Origin: Coriobacteriia bacterium
Lineage (GTDB): Bacteria; Actinomycetota; Coriobacteriia; Coriobacteriales; QAMH01
Assembly: GCA_900758075.1 (NCBI GenBank)
Contig: CAAEQF010000137.1
Coordinates: forward strand, 1-7,054
DNA length: 7,054 nt
Reading direction: 5' to 3'
Shown here: positions 1 through 5,736 of the stretch, in pieces
How positions within the stretch are numbered: the first letter of the stretch is position 1
How the letters are laid out: each line of letters opens with the position of its first letter
Made by a program: the position numbers and the translations under genes
The notes under the pieces: generated by a model
What the model was told of the DNA's origin: nothing
Seen by the model: the letters and a program-made list of their open reading frames with translations, nothing else
Databases searched by the model: none

Positions 1-273
1 GCGCACGACGGCCCCGGCAAATCCACGCTCGCGCTGTTCATCCAGTCCGACCGCGCGGGCGTCCTGCAGATGATCTTGTCCGAGTTCACGTACGCGGGCA
101 TCAACCTGACGATGATCCAGTCGCGTCCCACCAAGCGCGAGCTGGGCGATTACATGTTCTTCGTGGACATCGACGGCTATGCGGACGACCCAGACATCGC
201 CATCGCGCTCAACTGCCTGCGCATGAAGCTGCGCGAGGTGCGGATTATCGGTTCATATCCGCGCGCGGTCTGA
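1..273 (+). CDS. pheA: Prephenate dehydratase, C-terminal ACT domain (5' end lies outside the window)
   Basis: Frame 1 is open from the first base to a TGA at 271-273, giving the last 90 residues of a protein. They match the regulatory ACT domain of prephenate dehydratase, which converts prephenate to phenylpyruvate in cytoplasmic phenylalanine synthesis and is feedback-inhibited by phenylalanine. Visible landmarks are DRAGVL (residues 17-22 of the fragment, the family's DRPGAL-type turn), GINLT (33-37), QSRPTK (40-45, the ESRP phenylalanine-binding motif with Glu changed to Gln), LGDYMFFVDIDG (48-59), and the closing IIGSYP. The catalytic domain is not in the window, so a bifunctional fusion cannot be excluded. 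The next gene begins 31 nt downstream with its own -10 box, so the two need not share a transcript. The ACT/PheA assignment is strong; whether Phe control is retained is not shown. Confidence 0.9.
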   Translation, partial: AHDGPGKSTLALFIQSDRAGVLQMILSEFTYAGINLTMIQSRPTKRELGDYMFFVDIDGYADDPDIAIALNCLRMKLREVRIIGSYPRAV

Positions 274-292
274 GCTCCTGCAACCGTTGCTC

Positions 293-298
293 TATACT
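293..298 (+). promoter_or_regulatory. -10 box (TATACT) of a probable leaderless promoter
   Basis: TATACT lies in the short pheA-transferase gap and ends 6 nt before the ATG at 305. A transcription start about 7 nt after a -10 box would fall on that ATG. No purine-rich Shine-Dalgarno precedes the ATG, which fits leaderless translation, a common mode in actinobacteria. No convincing -35 hexamer is visible at 17 nt upstream. The same placement recurs before uvrC. Confidence 0.6.
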
Positions 299-304
299 GT
301 CAGC

Positions 305-1468
305 ATGATTTCCTGGGTACACTACCTCATCGTCTTCGCCGTTGCCGCTGCGGTGACTGTTGCACTTGTGCCCGCCGTGAGAAGGCTCGCCGTTCGCGTT
401 GGTGCGGTGGACGAGCCCGGCCCGCGGCGCGTCAACAAGAAGCCCATCCCGCGCATGGGCGGCCTCGCCATGTTCGGCGGCATCGCGGCGGCGGTGCTGT
501 TCGAGTACCTGCTCGAGCTCGTGCATGTCTGGCCCGGCCCGTTGCTCACGCTCGCCCCCGACGACTTCCGCATGGTCGGCGTGGTCATCGGCATTGCCGT
601 CATCGTCGTGGTCGGCGTCGTCGACGACATCTACTCCCTCAGGCCGCTCGTCAAGTTTGCGGGGCAGATTCTCGCCGCCTGCATCATCGCGTTCACGGGC
701 ACGCTGTTCGCCCATTTCCACATGCCCGGCACGCCCCAGATCATCAGCCTGGGGTTCTGGGCATACCCGATCACGATCTTCTACCTGGTTGCCTTCGTCA
801 ACGTCATCAACCTGATTGACGGGCTCGATGGGCTCGCGGCGGGCATCACCGCTATCTCTGCGCTCACGCTGTTCGTCATGATGACGACGATGTCGAACAA
901 CCTGGCGGCGCTCATGGCCATCGTTTTGGCGGCGGTCTGCATCGCGTTTCTGTTCTTCAACTTCAACCCCGCGAGCATCTTCATGGGCGATTCCGGGTCG
1001 ATGCTGCTCGGGTTGATGCTCGGCACCATCTCGCTGCTCGGCGTCGCGCGCTTCGCGTCGATCACGACCACGCTCGTCCCGATCATCATCGCGTTTGTCC
1101 CGATCATCGACACGTTCGGGGCCATCGTGCGCCGCCTGCGCGGGCACAAGCGCATCGACGAGGCCGATTCCGGCCACATCCACCACCGGCTTCTGCTGCG
1201 CGGCTACTCGCAGCGCAAGGCGGTGCTGCTCATCTACCTGTGGACTGCCGTGCTTTCCATCGGCACGCTCGTCATGTGGGAGGTCGGCGGCGCGGCCAAG
1301 TACGTCTCGTTTATCGCGCTCGTCATCCTCTCGGCCATCATCGTGTGGCGCCTCGGACTGTTCGGCCCGGTGCGCCAACGCCATGGCAGGGGAGACGTCG
1401 TCTACTCCAACAAGGGCATCGACCCCGATCCCGATGTCCCCGCGCGCCACCGCCGCAAGAACACCTGA
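305..1468 (+). CDS. WecA/TagO-family polyprenyl-phosphate N-acetylhexosamine-1-phosphate transferase
   Basis: This 387-residue polytopic membrane protein belongs to the MraY/WecA/TagO superfamily. Such enzymes move a HexNAc-1-phosphate, usually GlcNAc-1-P from UDP-GlcNAc, onto undecaprenyl or decaprenyl phosphate at the inner face of the membrane, starting a cell-surface glycopolymer. Family motifs appear in order: DEPGPRRVN and RMGG (residues 36-53), the catalytic Asp pair VVDDIYS (D107, D108), NVINLIDGLDGLA (166-178), FNFNPASIFMGDSGS (218-232, with D229) and the HIHHRL loop (291-296). HIHH marks the WecA/TagO branch rather than MraY. Hydrophobic segments fill residues about 3-24, 52-72, 89-107, 115-133, 150-220, 230-272, 306-325 and 333-353, roughly the eleven spans expected. 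The tail (about 355-387) is polar and basic. The ATG at 305 is preferred over an in-frame TTG at 287 because TATACT ends 6 nt before the ATG and neither start has an SD. The polymer built is unknown. The TGA stop is also the first three bases of the downstream inverted-repeat element. Confidence 0.88.
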   Translation: MISWVHYLIVFAVAAAVTVALVPAVRRLAVRVGAVDEPGPRRVNKKPIPRMGGLAMFGGIAAAVLFEYLLELVHVWPGPLLTLAPDDFRMVGVVIGIAVIVVVGVVDDIYSLRPLVKFAGQILAACIIAFTGTLFAHFHMPGTPQIISLGFWAYPITIFYLVAFVNVINLIDGLDGLAAGITAISALTLFVMMTTMSNNLAALMAIVLAAVCIAFLFFNFNPASIFMGDSGSMLLGLMLGTISLLGVARFASITTTLVPIIIAFVPIIDTFGAIVRRLRGHKRIDEADSGHIHHRLLLRGYSQRKAVLLIYLWTAVLSIGTLVMWEVGGAAKYVSFIALVILSAIIVWRLGLFGPVRQRHGRGDVVYSNKGIDPDPDVPARHRRKNT

Positions 1469-1696
1469 CACGAGGGGTCCTGGGTATCGGTTCCCCTGCC
1501 CATGTCCGCGCCTGTGCCCGTGCTCGTGACAAACCGGATAGCTCCTGGCCATATACGTGACAAACCGGCTAGGCTCTGGCCATTTTTGGCCAATGCCTTG
1601 CCGATCTGTCACGTATATGGCCAATGCCTTGCCGGTCTGTCCCAATCGCGATAATGGCACGATACCCACGCCCCCTCGCTCCGGCCCCTCGTGTCA
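1466..1696. repeat. 231-nt nested palindromic element between the transferase gene and uvrC
   Basis: The gap between these genes is built as one large imperfect palindrome. The outermost arms are exact 12-nt inverted repeats, TGACACGAGGGG (1466-1477) and CCCCTCGTGTCA (1685-1696). Inside them are exact 9-nt arms, TGGGTATCG (1481-1489) and CGATACCCA (1660-1668). The centre (1525-1644) holds four related 27-nt units, two per strand, around a TTTT loop at 1583-1586. The spacers between the 12-nt and 9-nt arms differ (3 nt left, 16 nt right), so the outer arms are not in perfect register. No ORF of plausible coding character lies inside. It could be a MITE-like or REP/BIME-like repeat, a long RNA hairpin that ends or protects the upstream transcript, or a multi-site operator. 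The symmetry is directly visible; its function is not. Confidence 0.75.
1525..1644. repeat. Four 27-nt repeat units in A-B-C'-D' symmetry
   Basis: Unit A (1525-1551) and unit B (1556-1582) are direct repeats starting CGTGACAAACCGG and ending TGGCCA, identical at 23 of 27 positions. Units C (1587-1613) and D (1618-1644) are in inverted orientation and share an exact 17-nt start, TGGCCAATGCCTTGCCG. Starts within each pair are 31 nt apart, with TATA in each 4-nt spacer and TTTT between B and C. The A-B junction TGGCCATATACGTGACA (1546-1562) and the C-D junction (1607-1623) are exact reverse complements over 17 nt. B against C pairs at 22 of 27 positions and A against D at about 18, so a transcript could form a long hairpin tipped by TGGCCA-TTTT-TGGCCA (1577-1592). 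A 31-bp period is close to three helical turns, so protein binding on one face of the DNA is an alternative. Confidence 0.85.
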
Positions 1697-1754
1697 TCGT
1701 GAGCCAAAGGGACACCTGCCTCGACTCGTTGCCATGTGGGGCGTGGATATTCGC

Positions 1755-1760
1755 TACTAT
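1755..1760 (+). promoter_or_regulatory. -10 box (TACTAT) of the probable uvrC promoter
   Basis: TACTAT ends 7 nt before the ATG at 1768. A -35-like TTGCCA lies at 1729-1734, but the 20-nt spacer is long, so that pairing is uncertain. The box lies beyond the right arm of the palindromic element, so uvrC probably has its own start site independent of the upstream gene. The predicted start of transcription is at or next to the start codon. Confidence 0.55.
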
Positions 1761-1767
1761 GGAGCCC

Positions 1768-3705
1768 ATGGAAAACAAGCAGACATACGACAGCTCCTGG
1801 GTGCGTTCGGGCAAGACGGACGCGCCCGGCATCCGCGAGCAGCTCCGCTCCGTCCCCGAAGAACCGGGCTGCTACCTGTGGAAGGACAGAAACGGCGCGA
1901 TCCTCTACGTGGGCAAGGCCATCGACTTGCGTGCCCGCATGACCCAATACGTCACGGGTCAAGACGAGCGCGAGAAGATCCCGCTCATGATGGAGCAGGT
2001 GGCGAGCTTCGACTACATCGTCGTCACGAACGAGACCGAATCGCTCGTCCTCGAGAAGAACCTCATCCAGCAGTACCACCCGCCGTTCAACGTGGACTAC
2101 CGCGACAACAAGAGCTACCCCTACATCGCGATCACCGAAGGCGCGCTGTATCCCGGCATCAAGTACACGCGCGAGAAGCACAAATCGTCGACTCGCTACT
2201 TCGGCCCCTACACCGACGCCCGCGCCGCGCGCGAGACCATCGACACGGTGCGCCGCATCGTGCCCATCTGCTCGTGCTCGTGTGCGGAGTACCGCAAGCT
2301 CTGCCGCAACCTCGAGCACGGCAAATGGCCCAAGCCCGACGACAAGGCGTGCTTCGAGTACCACATCGGCAAGGGGGCGGGCCCCTGCTGCGCCGCCGTC
2401 ACGCCCGAGGCGTACAAGGAATACGTCGCGCGCGTAGAGCGCTTCTTGTCGGGGCACCGCGACGAGTTCGTGAACGAGCTCACCTCGGAGATGAACCGCG
2501 CGGCAGCCGAGCTCGACTTCGAGCACGCCGCCCGCGTGCGCGATCGCCTGGCCGCCATCACCGCCCTGCAGGAAAAGCAGAAAGCGGTGCTCCCGCGTCC
2601 CATCAACATCGATGTCGTGGGCTTTTTCCGCGAGGAGACCATCGCGAGCGCGCACGTGTTCGTCGTGCGCGAGGGCCGCGTCATCATCAGCAACGACTTC
2701 ATCCTCGACAAGGGCATGAACGTGCCGCAAGCCGACCTCGTCGGCCAGTTCCTGAGCAGGTACTACGACTCCACGCAGGAGCTTCCGCACGAGGTGGTCA
2801 TCGCCGAGACCCTGCCCGAGGACGTCGTGCGCCCGCTCGAGAGCTGGCTGACGCAGCGTCTCGCGAGCGTGCACGGCGCCAAAGTGCACGTCGTGGTGCC
2901 CCAGCGCGGCGAGAAGCTCGACCTGCTCAAGATGGCGCAGGTCAACGCCAAGCACGCCCTCATGCGACACAAGGTGCGCACGCGCTACGACGAGGAGCGC
3001 ACCGACCTCGCGCTGCTGCAGCTCGAAAGCGCGCTCGCGCTGCCCGAGCCGCCCATGCGCATCGAGTGCTTTGACATCTCGACCATCCACGGCAACTACT
3101 CGGTCGCCTCGATGGTCGTGTTCACCGCCGGGCGCCCCGACAAATCGCAGTACCGCCGCTTCAAGATTCGCAAGACCTACGGCGAGGCAAACGACTTCGC
3201 CATGATGTCCGAGGTGCTGCGTCGCCGCTACGGGCCCGAGACCATGGCCGACGAGCGCTTTGGCTCCAAGCCCGACCTGCTCGTGCTCGACGGCGGCAAG
3301 CCGCAGCTCACGGCCGCCATGACCGAGCTCGGCAAGCTGGGCGTCGACATCCCCATGGCGGGCCTTGCAAAAAAGGACGAGGAGCTGTTCGTGCCGTGGA
3401 ACGAGACGGGCCCCGTCGTGCTCCCGAGTGGAAGCCCCTCGTTGTACCTCATCAAGCACGTCCGCGACGAGTCTCACCGCTTCGCCATCACCTTCCACCG
3501 CGAGCTGCGCAGCAAGGGCATGGTCGCCTCGATCCTCGACGACGTCCCCGGTCTGGGGCCCAAGCGCAAGAAGCTGCTGCTCAAGACCTTCGGTTCGGTC
3601 AAGAAGATGCGCGAGGCGACGCTCGACGAGATTGCCGCCGTGCCGGGCATCCCGCGCCAGGTGGCCGAAGACCTCTACGCCGTCATCGTGGATTCGAACG
3701 CGTAG
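1768..3705 (+). CDS. uvrC: UvrABC system protein C (excinuclease subunit)
   Basis: UvrC is the nuclease of nucleotide excision repair; with UvrB it cuts 3' and then 5' of a DNA lesion. The 645-residue product has the full domain order. The GIY-YIG nuclease occupies about 30-110 (GCY at 34-36, YVG at 47-49, Arg in IDLRAR at 52-57, Glu96 in LVLEKNLI). A cysteine-rich linker spans about 166-208. The UVR helix pair that binds UvrB is at about 234-266 (LDFEHAARVRDRL). The RNase H-like endonuclease has Asp436 in ECFDIS, Asp508 in LVLDGGKPQL and His570 in RDESHRF. Tandem helix-hairpin-helix DNA binding lies at about 586-642 (VPGLGPKRKK and VPGIPRQ). ATG 1768 is chosen because the preceding -10 box would start the RNA there. 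In-frame ATG 1759 would overlap that box, and GGAG at 1761-1764 is too close to serve as an SD. The cysteine linker is unusual: the Cys of the GRC motif in E. coli UvrC is absent here (IGKGAGPCC). Confidence 0.96.
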   Translation: MENKQTYDSSWVRSGKTDAPGIREQLRSVPEEPGCYLWKDRNGAILYVGKAIDLRARMTQYVTGQDEREKIPLMMEQVASFDYIVVTNETESLVLEKNLIQQYHPPFNVDYRDNKSYPYIAITEGALYPGIKYTREKHKSSTRYFGPYTDARAARETIDTVRRIVPICSCSCAEYRKLCRNLEHGKWPKPDDKACFEYHIGKGAGPCCAAVTPEAYKEYVARVERFLSGHRDEFVNELTSEMNRAAAELDFEHAARVRDRLAAITALQEKQKAVLPRPINIDVVGFFREETIASAHVFVVREGRVIISNDFILDKGMNVPQADLVGQFLSRYYDSTQELPHEVVIAETLPEDVVRPLESWLTQRLASVHGAKVHVVVPQRGEKLDLLKMAQVNAKHALMRHKVRTRYDEERTDLALLQLESALALPEPPMRIECFDISTIHGNYSVASMVVFTAGRPDKSQYRRFKIRKTYGEANDFAMMSEVLRRRYGPETMADERFGSKPDLLVLDGGKPQLTAAMTELGKLGVDIPMAGLAKKDEELFVPWNETGPVVLPSGSPSLYLIKHVRDESHRFAITFHRELRSKGMVASILDDVPGLGPKRKKLLLKTFGSVKKMREATLDEIAAVPGIPRQVAEDLYAVIVDSNA

Positions 3706-3740
3706 GACGGCCTCGTGGGCTGGCCTGCCGCGCGAGACGC

Positions 3741-3746
3741 TATACT
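3741..3746 (+). promoter_or_regulatory. -10 box (TATACT) upstream of rapZ
   Basis: TATACT occurs in the 73-nt gap between uvrC and rapZ, identical to the box before the transferase gene. Transcription would begin near 3753, giving a leader of about 26 nt that carries the Shine-Dalgarno AGAAAGG (3765-3771), 7 nt before the rapZ ATG. No clear -35 is visible. The rapZ-yvcK-whiA cluster could therefore be transcribed apart from uvrC, although read-through from uvrC is possible since no terminator hairpin is evident in the gap. Confidence 0.5.
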
Positions 3747-3778
3747 TGGGGCGACACGGCAAGCAGAAAGGTCGCGCT

Positions 3779-4699
3779 ATGACGCAACAGGAAAGTCTCG
3801 ACGAAATCGACCCGACCTCGTTCGGGCCAGACCTCATCATCATCACCGGCATGTCCGGTGCGGGCCGCACCGAGGCCATGCACACGTTTGAGGACATCGG
3901 CTACTTCTGCATCGACAACCTGCCGCCGTCGCTGCTCATGAACCTCGTGAGCCTCGCCGGCCTCAACACGGGCACGTTGCGCAAGCTCGCCGTCGTGTGC
4001 GACCTGCGCGCCAAGGAGTTCTTCCCCGAGCTCACCGCCGAGCTTGCCAAGCTCAAGGAGATGGGCCTGTCGTACACCATGCTGTTTCTCGACTCGAGTG
4101 ACGAGGAGCTGCTCAACCGCTTCAAGGCGTCGCGTCGCCGCCATCCGCTGTGCGACAACGGCATGACGATCGTCGCGGGCATCCGCCGCGAGCGCCAGCT
4201 GCTGACAGAGTGCAAGCAGATGGCCGACTACGTCCTCGACACGAGCACCGAGCGCCCGCAGGACATGCGCGAGAAGCTGCGCTCGCTGTTCACCGACCAG
4301 TCCGCGCAGGAGGGCCTGGGCGTCTCCGTCTACTCCTTCGGTTTCAAGCATGGCGCCCCCACCGACGCCGACATCGTCATCGACGTGCGCTTCTTGCCCA
4401 ACCCGTTCTACGAGCGCGAGCTGCGCGACAAGACGGGCATGGACGAGGAGGTCAAGGACTACGTCCTTGGCAAAGACGAGACCAAGGAGTTCCTCAAGCG
4501 CTGGTTTTCGCTGCTCGACTTTGTCATGCCCGGCTACGTGAAGGAGGGCAAGCAGTACCTGTCCATCGCGGTCGGCTGCACGGGTGGCCAGCACCGCAGC
4601 GTCGTGTTGGCAAACGCGACGGGGCAGCACCTGTCGCAGGAGGGCTACCGCGTCACGACCACGCACCGCGACCTGGCACTTGCGGAGGTGCATAAGTGA
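3779..4699 (+). CDS. rapZ: RNase adapter RapZ / YvcJ-family nucleotide-binding protein
   Basis: This 306-residue protein has the RapZ (YvcJ/YhbJ) layout. The N-terminal P-loop is GMSGAGRT (24-31), followed by GYFCIDNLPPSLL (41-53) and VCDLRA (73-78). The C-terminal domain carries SFGFKHGAPTDADIVIDVRF (186-205) and GCTGGQHRS (266-274), a metabolite-binding motif. In E. coli RapZ binds glucosamine-6-phosphate and directs RNase E to the small RNA GlmZ. In Gram-positives the homologue hydrolyses nucleotides and its RNA role is unclear, so the E. coli function should not be transferred without evidence. The Walker A Lys is Arg (GAGRT), which I recall as usual in actinobacterial members. The start is fixed by AGAAAGG at 3765-3771, 7 nt before the ATG. 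The TGA stop overlaps the next gene's ATG (TGATG), implying translational coupling. The rapZ-yvcK-whiA order is widely conserved in Gram-positives and makes the identification secure. Confidence 0.95.
   Translation: MTQQESLDEIDPTSFGPDLIIITGMSGAGRTEAMHTFEDIGYFCIDNLPPSLLMNLVSLAGLNTGTLRKLAVVCDLRAKEFFPELTAELAKLKEMGLSYTMLFLDSSDEELLNRFKASRRRHPLCDNGMTIVAGIRRERQLLTECKQMADYVLDTSTERPQDMREKLRSLFTDQSAQEGLGVSVYSFGFKHGAPTDADIVIDVRFLPNPFYERELRDKTGMDEEVKDYVLGKDETKEFLKRWFSLLDFVMPGYVKEGKQYLSIAVGCTGGQHRSVVLANATGQHLSQEGYRVTTTHRDLALAEVHK
4684..4688 (+). promoter_or_regulatory. Ribosome binding site of yvcK inside the end of rapZ
   Basis: GGAGG in the last codons of rapZ lies 10 nt before ATG 4699 and 7 nt before an alternative in-frame GTG at 4696. 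Both spacings are workable, so the start is uncertain by one codon. The overlap makes ribosome hand-over from rapZ likely. Confidence 0.7.
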
Positions 4700-5736
4700 T
4701 GAAGCGAACGAAGGCCGTCGTCATCGGCGGGGGCACCGGCGCCCCCGTGTCCATTCGCACGCTGCTCGACATGGGCTGCCAGGTCTCGTCCATCGTCTCG
4801 ATGGTCGACGACGGCGGCTCGACGGGTATCCTGCGCGAACGGGGCGGCGTCGTGCCGCCCGGCGACATCCGAAAGTGCATCGGCGCGATGTCCGCCAACT
4901 ACGACGGCATCTTCGCGCGCTCGTTCAGGCACCGTTTCTCGTACCTGGACAACCACTCGCTCGGCAACCTCATCATCACCGCACTCGCGGAGGAGACTGG
5001 CTCGTTTCCCGACGCCATCCGCGTCTGCGAGGACCTGTGCGAGGCGCGCGGCCACGTGTACCCCTCGACGCTGCACGACGTCACCTTGAAGGGCATGACC
5101 GACGACGGGCGCGAGCTGGAGGGCCAGGCCGTCATCGGCGATTCCGACTGCCACATGCGCTACGTGGCGCTCCAGCCGGCTGACGCCGAGGCGTACCCGC
5201 CGGCGCTCAAGGCGATTCGCGAGGCGAACCTCATCGTCTTGGGGCCGGGGTCGCTGTTCACGTCGATTATCCCCAACTTGCTCGTCCCCGGCGTGGTCGA
5301 GGCCATCACCGAGGCACGTGAGCGCGAGACCGACTCGGCCTACACGGTGTTCGTCTGCTCGCTCGCCGACATGCAGGGCGAGACCTGGGGCATGAACTGC
5401 TACGACTACGTGGACGCCATCTGCCGTCACGGCATGCGCGGCATCCTCGACATCGCGCTCATCCACCGCAACGCGCCGTCGTCGCCCATGGCGACGGGCG
5501 TGTTCCCCGCGCTCACCGACTATTCCGATGCGCGCTACGCGACGCGCGGACGACGCCTCAACCAGGTGTCGCACGTCGTGGTGAACGAGGAGCTCGTGGA
5601 CAAGGTCAAGAAGCTTGGCGTGCAGCCGATGGTGCGCGACCTCGTCGACGAGCAACGTCCCACCTGGCACGACCGCGGAAAGCTTGCGCGGGCGCTCCAG
5701 GAGGTGCTCACCGCGTGTCATTCACAGCAGAGGTAA
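4699..5736 (+). CDS. yvcK: Gluconeogenesis factor YvcK (CofD/YvcK family)
   Basis: This 345-residue cytoplasmic protein belongs to the YvcK branch of the CofD-like family. Characteristic motifs are VVIGGGTGAPVSIR (8-20), the acidic SMVDDGGSTGILR (34-46), VPPGDIRKC (52-60), DNHSLGNLIITAL (84-96), LGPGSLFTSIIPNLLVPG (181-198) and the ADMQGETWG stretch (223-231). YvcK proteins are required for growth on gluconeogenic carbon sources and for normal cell shape in Bacillus. The Bacillus and mycobacterial homologues bind UDP-GlcNAc. No transferase reaction is established for this branch, although relatives make F420 precursors. ATG 4699 shares one base with the rapZ stop; GTG 4696 is the alternative. 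The 3' end overlaps whiA by 22 nt. Its place between rapZ and whiA argues for YvcK rather than CofD. Confidence 0.93.
   Translation: MKRTKAVVIGGGTGAPVSIRTLLDMGCQVSSIVSMVDDGGSTGILRERGGVVPPGDIRKCIGAMSANYDGIFARSFRHRFSYLDNHSLGNLIITALAEETGSFPDAIRVCEDLCEARGHVYPSTLHDVTLKGMTDDGRELEGQAVIGDSDCHMRYVALQPADAEAYPPALKAIREANLIVLGPGSLFTSIIPNLLVPGVVEAITEARERETDSAYTVFVCSLADMQGETWGMNCYDYVDAICRHGMRGILDIALIHRNAPSSPMATGVFPALTDYSDARYATRGRRLNQVSHVVVNEELVDKVKKLGVQPMVRDLVDEQRPTWHDRGKLARALQEVLTACHSQQR
5699..5706 (+). promoter_or_regulatory. Strong ribosome binding site of whiA inside yvcK
   Basis: AGGAGGTG, a near-perfect anti-16S match, lies within the yvcK coding sequence. Its last core G is 10 nt before the GTG at 5715. 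It decides the whiA start and explains how a GTG codon buried 22 nt inside the upstream gene can be used. Confidence 0.8.

Noticed and set aside
287..304. Earlier TTG start (287) for the transferase
   Set aside because: It would add six residues not needed by the family, has no Shine-Dalgarno, and lies upstream of the -10 box that would transcribe the gene.
1525..1644. CRISPR array
   Set aside because: Spacers between units are only 4 nt and two of the four units are inverted. No cas gene is nearby.
1650..1655. GATAAT as an additional -10 box for uvrC
   Set aside because: It matches TATAAT at five of six positions. However, the nearest -35-like TTGCCG (1630-1635) is only 14 nt away, it sits within the repeat element, and a better-placed box exists at 1755-1760.
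245..1669. Long minus-strand open frame (474 codons) opposite the transferase gene
   Set aside because: It is a GC-rich shadow frame full of His, Arg, Asp and Glu repeats with no recognisable domain, and the opposite strand encodes a clear enzyme.
1466..1696. Canonical Rho-independent terminator
   Set aside because: The structure is much larger than a terminator stem, and no U-tract follows either arm; the T run is in the loop. It could still end transcription, but the standard form is absent.
1624..1767. Earlier ATG at 1624 as uvrC start
   Set aside because: It would place 48 residues encoded by the repeat element and promoter region ahead of the normal UvrC N-terminus.
1557..3074. Plus-strand frame of 505 codons overlapping uvrC
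   Set aside because: It is an Arg/Pro/Ala-rich out-of-frame reading of uvrC that starts inside the palindromic repeats and has no domain signal.
1609..3897. Very long minus-strand open frame (762 codons) opposite uvrC
   Set aside because: Its composition is low-complexity and typical of antisense frames in high-GC DNA. uvrC on the + strand has all catalytic motifs.
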